DNA from: Granulicella sp. dw_53 | GTDB lineage: Bacteria; Acidobacteriota; Terriglobia; Terriglobales; Acidobacteriaceae | Reading direction: 5' to 3' | Length of the DNA: 64,000 bases | NCBI RefSeq assembly: GCF_018449545.1 | Contig: NZ_JAAVUR010000002.1 | Span: 496,001 to 560,000 of the forward strand | In this document: piece by piece, positions 34,211 to 44,900 of the stretch | Layout of the letters: each line of letters opens with the position of its first letter | Position numbering within the stretch: position 1 is the stretch's first letter | The notes under the pieces: generated by a model | What the model was told of the DNA's origin: nothing | The model's database searches: none | Seen by the model: only the letters and a program-made list of their open reading frames with translations | Translations under genes and position numbers: made by a program

Positions 34211-34464
34211 TGGGCTTTGCTGGAGCGACCCGCCCATAAAAGGTCAACGGCGGTCAATTGCGCGCCTCAGCCTTGCAGCTTCGCTCTCCGATCCAGCTTT
34301 TTGCAGCGTATAGATAGCATCCCATACGAGCCGCTCAAGAAGTTCGATCCTCTTGTCTCGCTCCGCCACCGCCGCATCAGAACCGCACCACTGACGGATG
34401 ATCGCCCACGAAGCACGGTATTGGATACGCTATCGCACCCATGGTCTCGTTTTCGCACCTCATT

Positions 34465-34522
34465 ACTCCTATTGACATTCTTTACGAGTGCTTTCTACAC
34501 TCCTATTGTCATTCGATAGGAG
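34465..34522. promoter_or_regulatory. Candidate PadR operator (direct repeat plus dyad)
   Basis: ACTCCTATTGACATTC (34465-34480) recurs as ACTCCTATTGTCATTC (34499-34514). The second copy forms a dyad CTCCTAT-N9-ATAGGAG (34500-34522) that also contains the ribosome site of the PadR gene. Confidence 0.55.
34472..34501 (+). promoter_or_regulatory. Promoter of the PadR/permease pair
   Basis: TTGACA at 34472-34477, an 18-base spacer and TACACT at 34496-34501, overlapping both repeat copies. Confidence 0.6.
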
Positions 34523-34530
34523 AGCGGTGA

Positions 34531-34863
34531 GTGGAACGAAATCAGGCAAATCTTTTGCAGGGCACGCTAGACCTGCTCATTCTCAAGGCCATCGGTGACG
34601 GCGAATTTCACGGCCTGGGCATTGCCCGGCGTGTCGAGCAGATCACCGGAGGCACATTCACAGTCAGGCCCGGATCGCTCTTTCCTGCTCTCCACCGCAT
34701 GGAAGAAGCCGGATGGCTGAAATCGTTCTGGGGCGAGTCGGAAAACAACCGACGCGCCAAGTATTACCAGCGCACAAAAGCGGGCGAACACCAGCTCGGC
34801 GTCGAAACCGAGCAATGGACAACCATCTCTCGCGCCATCGGTCGCGCGCTCAAAACAACATAA
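34531..34863 (+). CDS. PadR-family transcriptional regulator
   Basis: The 110-residue protein shows the PadR winged helix: QGTLDLLILKAIGDGEFHGLGIARRVE, then the turn TFTVRPGSLFPALHRMEEAGWL and the wing EN-RRAKYYQRT. GTG 34531 lies 8 bases after AGGAG. In acidobacteria such small PadR proteins usually precede a large MacB/FtsX-like permease, as here (13-base gap), and control it. The repeats at 34465-34522 suggest self-repression. Confidence 0.9.
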   Translation: MERNQANLLQGTLDLLILKAIGDGEFHGLGIARRVEQITGGTFTVRPGSLFPALHRMEEAGWLKSFWGESENNRRAKYYQRTKAGEHQLGVETEQWTTISRAIGRALKTT

Positions 34864-34876
34864 GAGGGTAAACCGC

Positions 34877-37576
34877 ATGTGGTCCCACATGAGATCGACG
34901 CTGCGCAATCTGCTGCACACTCAAAAGGTCGAGTCTGACCTCGACGACGAAATTGCGAGCTACGTCGCTACCGCAACCGACGAAAAGATCGCCGCGGGCC
35001 TCGCTCCCGAAGAAGCCCGTCGCCGCGTGCTCGCCGAATGCGGCGGAACCGAGCACGTCAAGCAGGCCGTCAGGAACGGCCGCGCAGGTGCGCTCGCCGA
35101 GTCCCTCCTCCAGGACATTCGTTTCGGTGTTAGGCAGTTGCGCCGCAATCCCGCTTTCGCCTGGACCGCAATCATCACGCTTGCGCTCGGCATCGGCGCG
35201 ACAACCGCAATTTTTTCCGCAGTCTACGCGCTGTTGCTGCGTCCACTCCCCTATCCAGGCTCAGACCGGCTGATGCTTATTTATCAGCACACAAAATATG
35301 ACGCCATGTCTTCTCTGATCGGGCAAGATTTTGTGGCCGCGCAGTCGACTCTGCGGTCGTTTGAGTCGGTAGCCGGATATACCAACAACGGCGACCAGAA
35401 TCTGACTGGCGCAGGCGCTCCGATGCGCGTGTTGGTGATTGGAGTTACCGCCAACTTCTTTCCCACGCTGCGCGTACCCCCCGCGCTGGGCAGATTTTTT
35501 TTGAGCGGTGAAGACGGCAAGGACGGCCCGGCTGTGGTGATCTTGAGCCATCGTCTCTGGCAGAGCAGGTTGAACAGCGACCCTGCGATCATCGGCCGCA
35601 CCATCACACTCGCCGGAAAGGCGCAGACCGTGGTGGGAGTTCTGCCCGCGCACTTCATCTTTCCCGACTCGGCAGCCGAGCCCGATCTCTATGTTCCAGC
35701 CGGTATCGACGCCGATGCAAGTCTTGGAACGACCAATGTCTCGATCTCGCTCGTCCAGACAATCGCTCGTCTCCGCGACGGTGCGACGCTGCCGCAGGCA
35801 CAGGCGGACCTCAAGCTTTTTGCCGATACGCGGGTGAAAGGCTACGCCCCATTTTTCGTGAACTGGGCGGAAGGCCGCCAGATTCTTGCCCAGCCGCTGC
35901 AGCGTTATCTCGCCGGAGACGACCGCGAGCCGCTCTTGATCCTGCTTGCATGCGTCGCAGTCGTGCTGCTCATCGCCTACGCTAACGTAGCCAATCTGCA
36001 ACTGGCACGCAGCGTCACCCGTGAACCCGAGATGGTACTGCGCGGCGCGCTCGGCGCAGACCGCTTACGCCTTATCCGCCAATCGCTGGTTGAAAACCTC
36101 ACGCTCTCGGCAATTGCCTCCGTGCTCGGTCTCGCAATCGCCGCCGCAGTCACATGGCTCATCCACCACAGCAGCATGCCCGGCCAACTCTCCTCCGGCT
36201 CGCCCGTTGCGGATCTGCTTCAGGCGCCATTCGGCAAGCTGAGCGCCGCCGTCGAAGTCAACGGGTGGGTTCTCGCATTCACCGCAGGCCTTGCGCTCTT
36301 GACCACAATTCTCTTCGGCCTCGCTCCCGCTATCGGCTCCTCGCGCTCCGATCTGAGCACCACGCTCCAGGGCGCAGCACGCGGCGTCTCCTCGGGACGC
36401 CAGCAACGGCGGTTGCGCAGCGTTTTGCTTGTCTCTGAGATCGGTCTTGCCGTGATGCTGCTCACCGGCGCGGGCCTGTTGATCCGCAGCTTTACGCATG
36501 TACTTCAAAATGACACCGGCTTTGATCCACGCCAGTGCCTCACTGCGAGAATGCAGCGCAACCTCTCCGAGGAGCTGGAAAAGACGAGAGCTTTTGCGCA
36601 CCAACTGCTGCCGCAAGTGCAGGTGCTGCCCGGGGTAAAGGTGGCGGCCATCGGCAGCGCGCTTCCACTTGAAGACAACGGCTGGAACAGGACTCTCGCC
36701 TTCGGAGACAGATCGCCACTTCCCGTTGGACAGCGGCCCGGGGCCTACATCATTAGCATCAGTCCCGAATACTTCGCCGTCACAGGCACGCGCCTGCTCC
36801 AGGGCCGTACCTTCACCTATCAAGATAACGCCGCCGCCGTTTCCGTTGCCATCGTCAATCAGGCGTTCGCCCACAAGTATCTCAACGGCGACGCGCTCGG
36901 CAAACAATTCAGAATCAACATCAACGGCCAGTTTATCCCCAACACCGCCGTCGGCATTGTGCAGGATGTCCGCTACGACGGCCTCGAAACGGATGTCCGG
37001 CCTGTCATCTATCTGCCGTTCGATCAAGCGCCATATCGCGAGGTGAACATCCTACTGCGCACCAGCGTCGAGCCCGCCTCGCTGACCGCGGCCATGCGAA
37101 AGGCGGCCATAAACATCGACCCGACGCAGCCGCTGTTCGACGTGGCAACAATGGAGAGCCGCCTATCGCAATCGCTTGCCCAGCGGCGGCTCATCATGCT
37201 GCTGATCGTTTCCTTCGCATCGCTAGCCATGGTGCTCGCCGGCATCGGTGTCTACGGAGTATTCACCTACTGGGTCAGCCAGCGCCGAAAGGAGATGGCC
37301 ATCCGTCTCGCCCTCGGCGCATCGCGTCCTGAGCTGTTGCGTCTTACCGTCTCGCAGGCCATGCCTCTCATCCTCGCCGGCGGTGTCATCGGCATCGCTG
37401 GCGGCTGGTTCCTCAATCACCTCCTGGCCAGCATGCTCGTCGCCGTCAAGGTGCATGATCCCGTTTCGCTCTCGCTCGCCTGGGCTCTGATGACGTTGAT
37501 TGCCCTGGTGGGAAGCTGCGTGCCGGCAAGAAGTGCTGCGCGTACCAACGTTATTTCCGTTCTCCATTCAGAATAG
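34877..37576 (+). CDS. MacB/FtsX-like 'orphan' ABC permease (ADOP type)
   Basis: The 899-residue protein has an N-terminal cytoplasmic helix bundle with a DxDDE-type start, and a first membrane helix near residue 95 (FAWTAIITLALGIGATTAIFSAVYALLL). A MacB periplasmic core follows (GQDFVAAQSTLRSFESVAGYT). Two FtsX domains are seen, about residues 355-500 and 770-895 (VSQRRKEMAIRLALGASRPELLRL). This doubled layout without a nearby ATPase is the acidobacterial duplicated orphan permease pattern. The substrate is unknown. It is co-transcribed with the PadR gene. Confidence 0.88.
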   Translation: MWSHMRSTLRNLLHTQKVESDLDDEIASYVATATDEKIAAGLAPEEARRRVLAECGGTEHVKQAVRNGRAGALAESLLQDIRFGVRQLRRNPAFAWTAIITLALGIGATTAIFSAVYALLLRPLPYPGSDRLMLIYQHTKYDAMSSLIGQDFVAAQSTLRSFESVAGYTNNGDQNLTGAGAPMRVLVIGVTANFFPTLRVPPALGRFFLSGEDGKDGPAVVILSHRLWQSRLNSDPAIIGRTITLAGKAQTVVGVLPAHFIFPDSAAEPDLYVPAGIDADASLGTTNVSISLVQTIARLRDGATLPQAQADLKLFADTRVKGYAPFFVNWAEGRQILAQPLQRYLAGDDREPLLILLACVAVVLLIAYANVANLQLARSVTREPEMVLRGALGADRLRLIRQSLVENLTLSAIASVLGLAIAAAVTWLIHHSSMPGQLSSGSPVADLLQAPFGKLSAAVEVNGWVLAFTAGLALLTTILFGLAPAIGSSRSDLSTTLQGAARGVSSGRQQRRLRSVLLVSEIGLAVMLLTGAGLLIRSFTHVLQNDTGFDPRQCLTARMQRNLSEELEKTRAFAHQLLPQVQVLPGVKVAAIGSALPLEDNGWNRTLAFGDRSPLPVGQRPGAYIISISPEYFAVTGTRLLQGRTFTYQDNAAAVSVAIVNQAFAHKYLNGDALGKQFRININGQFIPNTAVGIVQDVRYDGLETDVRPVIYLPFDQAPYREVNILLRTSVEPASLTAAMRKAAINIDPTQPLFDVATMESRLSQSLAQRRLIMLLIVSFASLAMVLAGIGVYGVFTYWVSQRRKEMAIRLALGASRPELLRLTVSQAMPLILAGGVIGIAGGWFLNHLLASMLVAVKVHDPVSLSLAWALMTLIALVGSCVPARSAARTNVISVLHSE

Positions 37577-37846
37577 GAACTCGAAAGCTCCAAGCAATTG
37601 CAAGAAGTTAGGATTAGTCCTCATATCGAAAGTAATCCAAGCAAAATTCGGGACGGCTCTCAACGAGTGCATTTCCCTGTTAGCAACATTCTGGATTCCA
37701 TTTGAGATGCTTCCGTCTATGTAATCTGCGCAATTGTCTCCGTGTTATCTCAGGACTGTTTTGTTGGTAGGGCCGTAGGTGTGCTCATGGAACTGGAAAT
37801 GCTAAGATTGGGTTATCCGATCCCAGAAAGCGCAAGGAGCCTACAG

Positions 37847-38113
37847 GTGAGATCGTTCAGACTCCGGGCCATTATTGTCGCTGCGCCTCACTCTTTCGCG
37901 ACCGTTGCTTATGCCCAAATTGATTCGACTGCGCATAGGATCAGCTTGTGAAGGTGGACAGAGATGGCAAGCTGGAAGTCCTAGATTGGGAGGCACCGGA
38001 CGACCTCTCGTTCTGCTCCCTAGCCTCGGCGGCACGGCCCACGTCTTTGCTTGAACTCACCGCAACTTACCGCGTATTCATCCCAGGGGTGGCGGAGTCT
38101 ATCGAGGCTTTTA
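37847..38113 (+). pseudogene. Remnant of an exported alpha/beta-hydrolase gene
   Basis: GTG 37847 has AAGGAG 8 bases upstream, and the first frame reads as a signal peptide (FATVAYAQIDSTAHRISL) before a TGA at 37949. The next frame continues as VKVDRDGKLEVLDW. A third frame gives GTGRPLVLLPSLGGTAHVFA, the characteristic N-terminus of alpha/beta hydrolases, and a fourth piece reads LTATYRV. At least two frameshifts and loss of the C-terminal two thirds make it non-functional. The rest of the 37577-38316 gap shows no gene. Confidence 0.7.
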
Positions 38114-38316
38114 CAAGGAAGGGCCCGAATTGAGACGGCGAACGATCGTGTGTGGCCGCGAATGGATCTTCGCGAGATGCCGGTCGTGGGAAGACTCGGT
38201 CAGCTCAGCTGGCGCGAATCGCCAAGTGACACGTCGATAGAATTCGACTACTTCCGAGATACCGACCTCTCAGGAACTCCGGCGTTCCGCCACGGGAAGG
38301 GCAAAGCTCCCACCGA

Positions 38317-39663
38317 CTACTTGCCCTGTGACCTTGTTTCGTATGGTCCGAACTTGGCGATGATGGCGTCGCTTTCATCAAGATTCGTTGTGATGGCTAC
38401 CTCAAAGGAACGTCCTTCCGGAGGTACACGTATGACGACATGGCCATTTCCGCTCTGGATCTCTCTCAGGCGTTTTGTTGCGATGATGTTTTCAGGTTTG
38501 AGAGCCGTCGAATACACATCACGAGGTCCGGCATAGAGATCCTGGCTCAACATGTTGCCCAGAGAAGGAATTGTAGGATGCGCTGAGTCCCACGCACTCA
38601 CGATGAATGCTCTTGGGCGAAGAGAGCCAACCCAATTCGCTCCGCAAGCATTTACATATCCATGATGGTTCGCCACAGCTACATCTACGGGGCCTGTTGC
38701 CTTTGCGACCGCCGATTCAATATCGCCCCACGGTTGCCGACCGTGGGCGACGTCGTGATCCATGTCACCGGCTGAAAAATAACGGAATTCTCCATAAGAG
38801 AGCCGCAGTGCGACCGAGCACTTATTTTCGGTTGGATAATCCAGTGCGGCTAGAGTCTTGAGTGGAGGAAATGTGTCGATCGCATCATTATCTTTTCCAT
38901 TCCAGACTTTTCCGTTGGCGGCCAAATTCTGCACTGTAAACGTTGGGTAGGTCTCCGGACTTGAGCGACGAAGTGCTATCTGTCTTGAGGATCCGGGCAC
39001 AAAGCGTTTCACGGTTCCGCCGCCTTGCACGAAAGAAGAGATGAACTTCCGATAGTTGAGTTGATGAGGATCGTTCAATTCAATGGGGTAGTTGTAGTCG
39101 GGATAAGCCCGGTCGAGAATTATCTTGATCGGCAGTTGTTCGTGAACATCCATGACCCCAGTGAGCTGGTAGGGTCCCAGACGAGATATGGCTGGCTTTG
39201 GAGTCAAGAGATCAAGCCCACCCATGTGATCGGGGTGCAGGTGGGTCAGAATGAAATAGTCGATCTCCGGTTGCCGACCAGATGGCATATGACGCGAAAT
39301 GTAACGTGCGATCCATTCCCCCGGTCTGCGAGATGCATTAGGAAGATGTGAAATGCGGTATTTCTCATCGCTGTCCCAGTCGGACGCGGTATGCAACGCG
39401 CCGGCGTCAATCAAAATCGTGGTCCCATCGGGACAAACAGCAAACGCTACATTGCCCCGACCGGTCGAGATGTGATGAATGTCCAAGGCGCCGGGCCTCC
39501 AAGGCTGCAGCTTTGCACCAACGACTGGAGTGGCTTGAGATGGAGCCGAGACGTTTTGGGCACGATTGTCCATGGGTAGCAAGGAACCAACACCCGCTGC
39601 AGCAAAGCCTCGCAGAGCTGCACGACGTGAAATGAAGGGAAGATTATTAGGCACGGTAGTCAC
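38317..39663 (-). CDS. Tat-exported metallo-beta-lactamase-fold hydrolase
   Basis: The 448-residue protein starts with a twin-arginine signal (ISRRAALRGFAAAGVGSLL). The MBL metal motif HxHxDH is in ILTHLHPDHMGG (about residue 139), and later metal-site candidates are SAGDMDHD and ANHHGYVN. The arrangement resembles ComEC-type or competence-like MBL hydrolases rather than true beta-lactamases. It should act outside the cytoplasm. Upstream is another Tat protein gene on the same strand (52-base gap), then a TonB receptor, suggesting joint handling of an imported compound. The substrate is not known. Confidence 0.8.
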   Translation of the reverse strand: MTTVPNNLPFISRRAALRGFAAAGVGSLLPMDNRAQNVSAPSQATPVVGAKLQPWRPGALDIHHISTGRGNVAFAVCPDGTTILIDAGALHTASDWDSDEKYRISHLPNASRRPGEWIARYISRHMPSGRQPEIDYFILTHLHPDHMGGLDLLTPKPAISRLGPYQLTGVMDVHEQLPIKIILDRAYPDYNYPIELNDPHQLNYRKFISSFVQGGGTVKRFVPGSSRQIALRRSSPETYPTFTVQNLAANGKVWNGKDNDAIDTFPPLKTLAALDYPTENKCSVALRLSYGEFRYFSAGDMDHDVAHGRQPWGDIESAVAKATGPVDVAVANHHGYVNACGANWVGSLRPRAFIVSAWDSAHPTIPSLGNMLSQDLYAGPRDVYSTALKPENIIATKRLREIQSGNGHVVIRVPPEGRSFEVAITTNLDESDAIIAKFGPYETRSQGK

Positions 39664-39715
39664 CTTTCCTGTGATATCTGGTTGTCAAGAGAGTGTGTCG
39701 AGGCTGCGAGATGTA

Positions 39716-41815
39716 CTAGCTAAGGTCCGCATGAAGGGTCTCAATCCGGCGGTTCGTCAGATCGCGGACGACGACGCTGACTGCTCTCGATCCGGACTCT
39801 CGCACGTGATAGAGGAGATATCGGTCATGGTCCAGTCCGACCTCTTCTGGATGTACCTCCCGATCGTCGATGTGCATGGATACAAGTTCGCTTTGCTGTT
39901 CGTGGAGAACCGCTTTGTTCGGGCCATCGCCTAACCCAAAGCGCAAACGCACTCGGATGCTCAGACCCCCTTTCGGCGCGCCAGCCTCGAAAGGCATGTT
40001 CGGCCGAAGAACCGTCAGCATGGCTAGGGACCGATTAGAGCGGCTACCGGTCCACCATGACCAGTCCTGCTCTCGGTCGGCGATGAACCGACGCACCTCG
40101 GGCAATGCGCCACTCCATTCGATCTGGTGGTTCGTGGATGAATCCCGTCGAACAGCCAAGACCCATTTGTTGTCCATCGCCTTGAGGAAGCCATCCCAAG
40201 AGGGATCTTCAGCGAGATAGAGGGTTCGAAAACCTTCGAGCTGGCTTGTCCACCACCAGCTCTCTCCACCATGAGAGTCCTGTAGACCAATCATCGCGAG
40301 CCGTCCCTCCCACTCCATCAGGAAGGGTTCGAAATCGAGAAAATCATCGAGTCCGAAATGAAAGCTGCTGATTGCGCCATAGTCGCCTGTACGGCATGCC
40401 TCGTCCAGCAGAATGCGTGTCAGTTCCTCGTTTTCATTGAACTGCCACACCATACGTCCCTTGTCTTCACGGATAGCTTTGATGCGGGTATCGCGAAACT
40501 CGGTCCAGGGCAATGCAACCTCTTTCTGAGGAGGATAGGGTCCGAGCTGAACATCCCCTGGAGCGACCAGGTCGTCCAGATGGCTATAGGTCCCGAAGCC
40601 GCGAACGCTTGTGTAGGTCCCGTACTCCTCATCGCCGCGGGCGAATTGAACGTTGACACCCTGTACGCCGGCGATCCGTTGCGCCTCTGCGATCCACGGG
40701 CGCGAAGCGTTCTTTGCCGTCCACAGATGAATGTTTAACCTCTCGGCCAGCACGACAGCTTCGCTCGGGCTGCCATTTCCCGGCGCCTCGATCTGCGCGC
40801 TATAAACCTTGAGCGTCGAAGGCAGCGGCGGGCTCCTGCGAGCAGGCCGTGGGCGAATCGGACCCGATGCCGAAGCGCCTAGTATTCGTAACGCATCAAG
40901 AGCATAGTAGGTTGCCGTAAGGTTTGGGTTGGCCAGCGCCGAACTTCGGAATCCGCCTCCGTCCGTGAACTGGTCGTGGATCCAGCGGACACAGCCGTCC
41001 GTATCACGCGGCCTGGAGTTCGCCTGAGATAGCAGAGAGACTGCTGCCCACGTATAGATCATGTTCTCGCATCGCCCGAGCTCAGGAACAGGACACCAGG
41101 TAAACCCTCCGGTGTCTCGCTGGCAACTCCTTATCCAGGCGATTCCGACAGCCGGAAGATGCACCTGCTGTCCGAGATCCTCCAGTGCCTCCATGCCCCA
41201 AAGAGTATTGACGATGTGCCCATCGGAGCCATCAGTAGCAGCGCTATTGTTGAATGTGCCATTCGGCCTTCTACGCAGTTTGAAGTAGCGCTCCCACGCC
41301 GTTGAAGAGAGATCCTTATCCGTGCTGATCATCTTTCTCAGGCGGACAGCCATAGCCTGATGCTGAAGCGTTGGATAGGCATTCTGTTCAAAGTAGGTGT
41401 TATAGACAAACGGCTCCTGCAACATCGCAAGTTTGTCTGAACCGATGGGCTTGCCCAGCCAGCTCAATACTTGCGCCTGTTCATAATCGATCCTCCAGAG
41501 GGGCTGTTGAGAAAGCCCGTCGGGGATCGGGTAGTGCGAACGCGCAAAATCAGCCAGAACTTCTGCCTCGGGAACTGGCGACTGCAGCATCCGATAACAC
41601 CCGACAGCAGCAAACGTCGGCGTGATATGGGCTTTCGTTCTCGAAAGCCACCCGTAGCCGCCCCCGGACTTCCGATGACGGCGGACAAAGGCAAGTATCC
41701 TATCTCGGGAATACCGCACCGAATCCGTGCTTCCGAAGGATGGCAGGCAAGCCGCAAACGGTAGAGAGGAGAGGCCGCGAGCGAATGCTCGCCTCGATAT
41801 AGTTCTGCTGTCCAT
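39716..41815 (-). CDS. Tat-exported protein with terpene-cyclase-like toroid and PHP-like domain
   Basis: The 699-residue protein begins at ATG 41815 with a Tat signal (TISRRAFARGLSSLPFAACLP). Residues about 30-320 hold alpha-toroid repeats as in prenyltransferase/squalene-cyclase proteins (DGSDGHIVNTLWGMEAL, WIRSCQRDTGGFTWC, FTDGGGFRSS). About 350-620 resemble a PHP/CehA-McbA metallohydrolase (YSHLDDLVAPGD, SSFHFGLDDFLDF, IGLQDSHGGESWW), though the usual HxH start is not obvious. The pairing is unusual and I know no named family for the whole. It lies between the MBL hydrolase and TonB receptor genes. Confidence 0.6.
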   Translation of the reverse strand: MDSRTISRRAFARGLSSLPFAACLPSFGSTDSVRYSRDRILAFVRRHRKSGGGYGWLSRTKAHITPTFAAVGCYRMLQSPVPEAEVLADFARSHYPIPDGLSQQPLWRIDYEQAQVLSWLGKPIGSDKLAMLQEPFVYNTYFEQNAYPTLQHQAMAVRLRKMISTDKDLSSTAWERYFKLRRRPNGTFNNSAATDGSDGHIVNTLWGMEALEDLGQQVHLPAVGIAWIRSCQRDTGGFTWCPVPELGRCENMIYTWAAVSLLSQANSRPRDTDGCVRWIHDQFTDGGGFRSSALANPNLTATYYALDALRILGASASGPIRPRPARRSPPLPSTLKVYSAQIEAPGNGSPSEAVVLAERLNIHLWTAKNASRPWIAEAQRIAGVQGVNVQFARGDEEYGTYTSVRGFGTYSHLDDLVAPGDVQLGPYPPQKEVALPWTEFRDTRIKAIREDKGRMVWQFNENEELTRILLDEACRTGDYGAISSFHFGLDDFLDFEPFLMEWEGRLAMIGLQDSHGGESWWWTSQLEGFRTLYLAEDPSWDGFLKAMDNKWVLAVRRDSSTNHQIEWSGALPEVRRFIADREQDWSWWTGSRSNRSLAMLTVLRPNMPFEAGAPKGGLSIRVRLRFGLGDGPNKAVLHEQQSELVSMHIDDREVHPEEVGLDHDRYLLYHVRESGSRAVSVVVRDLTNRRIETLHADLS

Positions 41816-41950
41816 CAATGGCTTGGTTCCTATCTCGTAATCGAGATGGCTGGTGTCCACGAATGCCGTGGATCTGCCGCCATCGTTCAAGAGGTCACGA
41901 TGCCGACTATATGGGATAGCCGGCATCAACGGTTGAGAGAGTCGGAGAGC

Positions 41951-44900
41951 TTAGAAATTCAGCTTGCCAGTGAATCGAATGACCCTCGAATCCGCGGCAC
42001 TTCCAAAGGTCGAAGTGATCTGGCCGAAGTTGCTGTTCGAGACGTTGTTTGCTGGCACCGCGAAATTGGGCGTGTTGGTGAGATTGAAGGCCTCTCCGCG
42101 CAACTCCAAATGCAGTCGCTCCCTGATGGGGAATTCTCTGGAGATTCCCAGATCAAGATCGGTATTCCCAGGTCCTCGTAGCGAGTTGCGGCTCGCCGTT
42201 CCGAAGCTGGCTGTTGTGACGGGTGCGAACGCAGTTGTATCGAACCAGGGAGAAAACTTCCCAATCCCATGCAGCGTAGCAACATGAGGTGAGATCTGGT
42301 TCGCGACCTGCGTATTGAATGCAGCATTGAGCGAGGTAGCAGAGGCCACAGGGGTGAACGGCAACCCCGTGTACTTTGAGATCACCCCGTTCACCTTCCA
42401 TTCTCCGGCAATTGCTCTGGCGATACCAGCCTCACGCAGGAACGCATGACCCTTTCCGAAAGGAAGCTCGGCGGTGAAGCCCATGTCGAAAACATGCTTG
42501 CGATCGAAGTCACTGACGGCGCGGTTGCGATACTGATAAGCAACTGCGTTGAAGAGCGGCACGCTGTCATCGTCTGAAGCTTCATCGATCGACTTGCTGT
42601 AAGTGTACGAGGCGGTCAGCAGCACCCCATGTTTGAAGGGATGCTTGAGATTGAACTGCAATCCGTCGTAGTGGGCCGTGTTGTACGGAAGAATGACCTG
42701 TGTTTCGGCATTGCGCCCGAAGGCAGTGTAAAGTGGCTGGCCCGCGGCCCCAAGTCCGGGAGTCTGTCCTGCATTCGCTTCGAAGTACGTCGTCTGCCGA
42801 ATGGTCTGCGTTCCCACGTAGCTTGCGGTGAGGTCGAAGCCCGCAGGCAGCGACCGCTCGATCGTGAAGTTCATCGATTCGACATAGCCTCTGCGGAAGG
42901 TGCCCGCTGGCAGCGTCTTTGTATAGGCGGCGAGCGGAAGCGCGACGGTACCGTCACTGCTAATCGCGGGTGCGACAGTCGCATATCCGGGGATGCCGGT
43001 TACGAAGTTGCCGGCCGCCACATAAGAATTGTTCGCATTGATGGTTTGGGCGATCGTCACCGGGTAAGGATCGCGCATGGCACGAGTGAATGGATAAGGA
43101 TCGATGCTGATTCCATATCCACCTCGAACGACGGTCTTGTCATCGATACGGTAGGCGAATCCAAAGCGAGGAGCGAACTGTAGTTTGCTGGCATTCGATC
43201 CAGCTCCGGTCGGCTGTCCGTTGGTTCCTCCAAGGACCATACGGTTTGTTGGGAAGTCGTATCGATCCATGCCGGACATGATTGGATATATCTCCCAACG
43301 AAGGCCGTAGGTCAGTGTCAGGCGATGGGAAGCCTGCCACTGGTCCTGTGCGTAGACACCGTATTGCCACTCCGTTTCAGAGATGGGGTTCTCGAACTGA
43401 TAGCTTTTTCCAAGCGAGTCAGGAAGTCCCAGCAGGAACTGTGCAAATGAGTTGGCCGAGGTCGGAGACGCCCCTCCTTTGAGAGCCGTGACACCGCCGG
43501 TGAAGGTAAAACCGCCACGCGGACCAAACCCCCTCTGCGGTTGATACTGGTTCAGATGATTGTTAAGCATCTGCGTTCCGAAGCGGATGGTATGAGAACC
43601 AGCAACCCACGTTAGATTGCCAACGTACGTGTAAGTAAAGTCATTTTTCAGCTCTGGGGTATAAGCATCCGGATTGCCGAGCGTCTCAAGCCCGGTAATC
43701 GCGAAGGAGGGCAGGCCCGCCTGGTTAGGATCGGCCCCGTAGCTTCCGTTGCCGTTGCTATTGGTTCCCGGGATTCCAAGGCCCGGCCCGAGGTTCCTGG
43801 CGAAATCGGCTTCAAACCAGGCGAGACCGTTATGACCAACGCCGAAGTTCGCATCGAACAATATGTTTTGCGAGAAAGTACGGGTATAGCCGATCCCGCC
43901 GATGAAGATGCGAGTCTCGCTGTAGCCGGAGCCCGAGTTGCTTCCTCCGGGGCTAAGACCCGTACCTCCGCCGATCCCCAACGTGCTCGGAGACATAACG
44001 TCCGCCCGGAGGTAGCTCAGTTTTGCAAACATCGAAGATTTCGAATCGATCTGCCAGTTAACCTTTTCGTCGAAGGAGAAGCGGTCCAGACTGTACGTGC
44101 CTGCAACTGAGAGGTTGTTCGAGGTCCCGGGAAGATTGGCGTGCGGGATAAGAGCGAGAACTCGTTGCGCCGCGGGACTGATGCCGCTCTCAATCGCATT
44201 TCGTCCATCAGCGTTCTTGCTGGCTAGGGTCGCTCGCCCCGTTCCGTCAGAGTTGCCGGTACTAGGATCGTAAAGCGTCGCCATACCCGTAAAATCCCCA
44301 TTTCGCTCCGCGTCTGTTGGGACTGAGACGATCTCGGGAAAGAGCTGGCGCTGCGATAGACCTTCAAAGCCGGAGAAGAAGAAGAGTCTGTTGTGAAGGA
44401 TCGGACCGCCGATGTTCGCCCCGAATTGGTTCAAAATATTCTTTGGCGCCGAACTGCTCGCACCCGAGAAGTAGGTCTTGTTGTAGAAATAATTTCTTGC
44501 GGAGAGTGCCGAATTTGTATTCTCCTCCCAGAACGTTCCGTGAAACTGATTCGTTCCGGATTTGGTTAGGACCGATACGACTGCGCCGCCGGCCAGACCT
44601 TGCTCAGCCGTGAAGCTGTTCGTCACGATGTCGACGGATTGGATGTCTTCGGTCGGCGGGTTGTAGAGGGTGTGGTGCGGAAGATAGACCTGCTGAATGG
44701 CCGCACCGTCAACAGCGGTTTCATTGTTATTGCGGGACGACCCGTTGATGTTGGTCGTCAAGGACCGGGAGGGAGTGTCCATTACGGAATTTTGGTATCG
44801 CGAAGGAGTTGCGCCGGGCAGCAGGCTAAGGAGGCTCTGATAGTTATTGAATCCTCCGATCGGAATATTGCTCAGCCCTCTGGTCGTAAGCTCGCCATGG

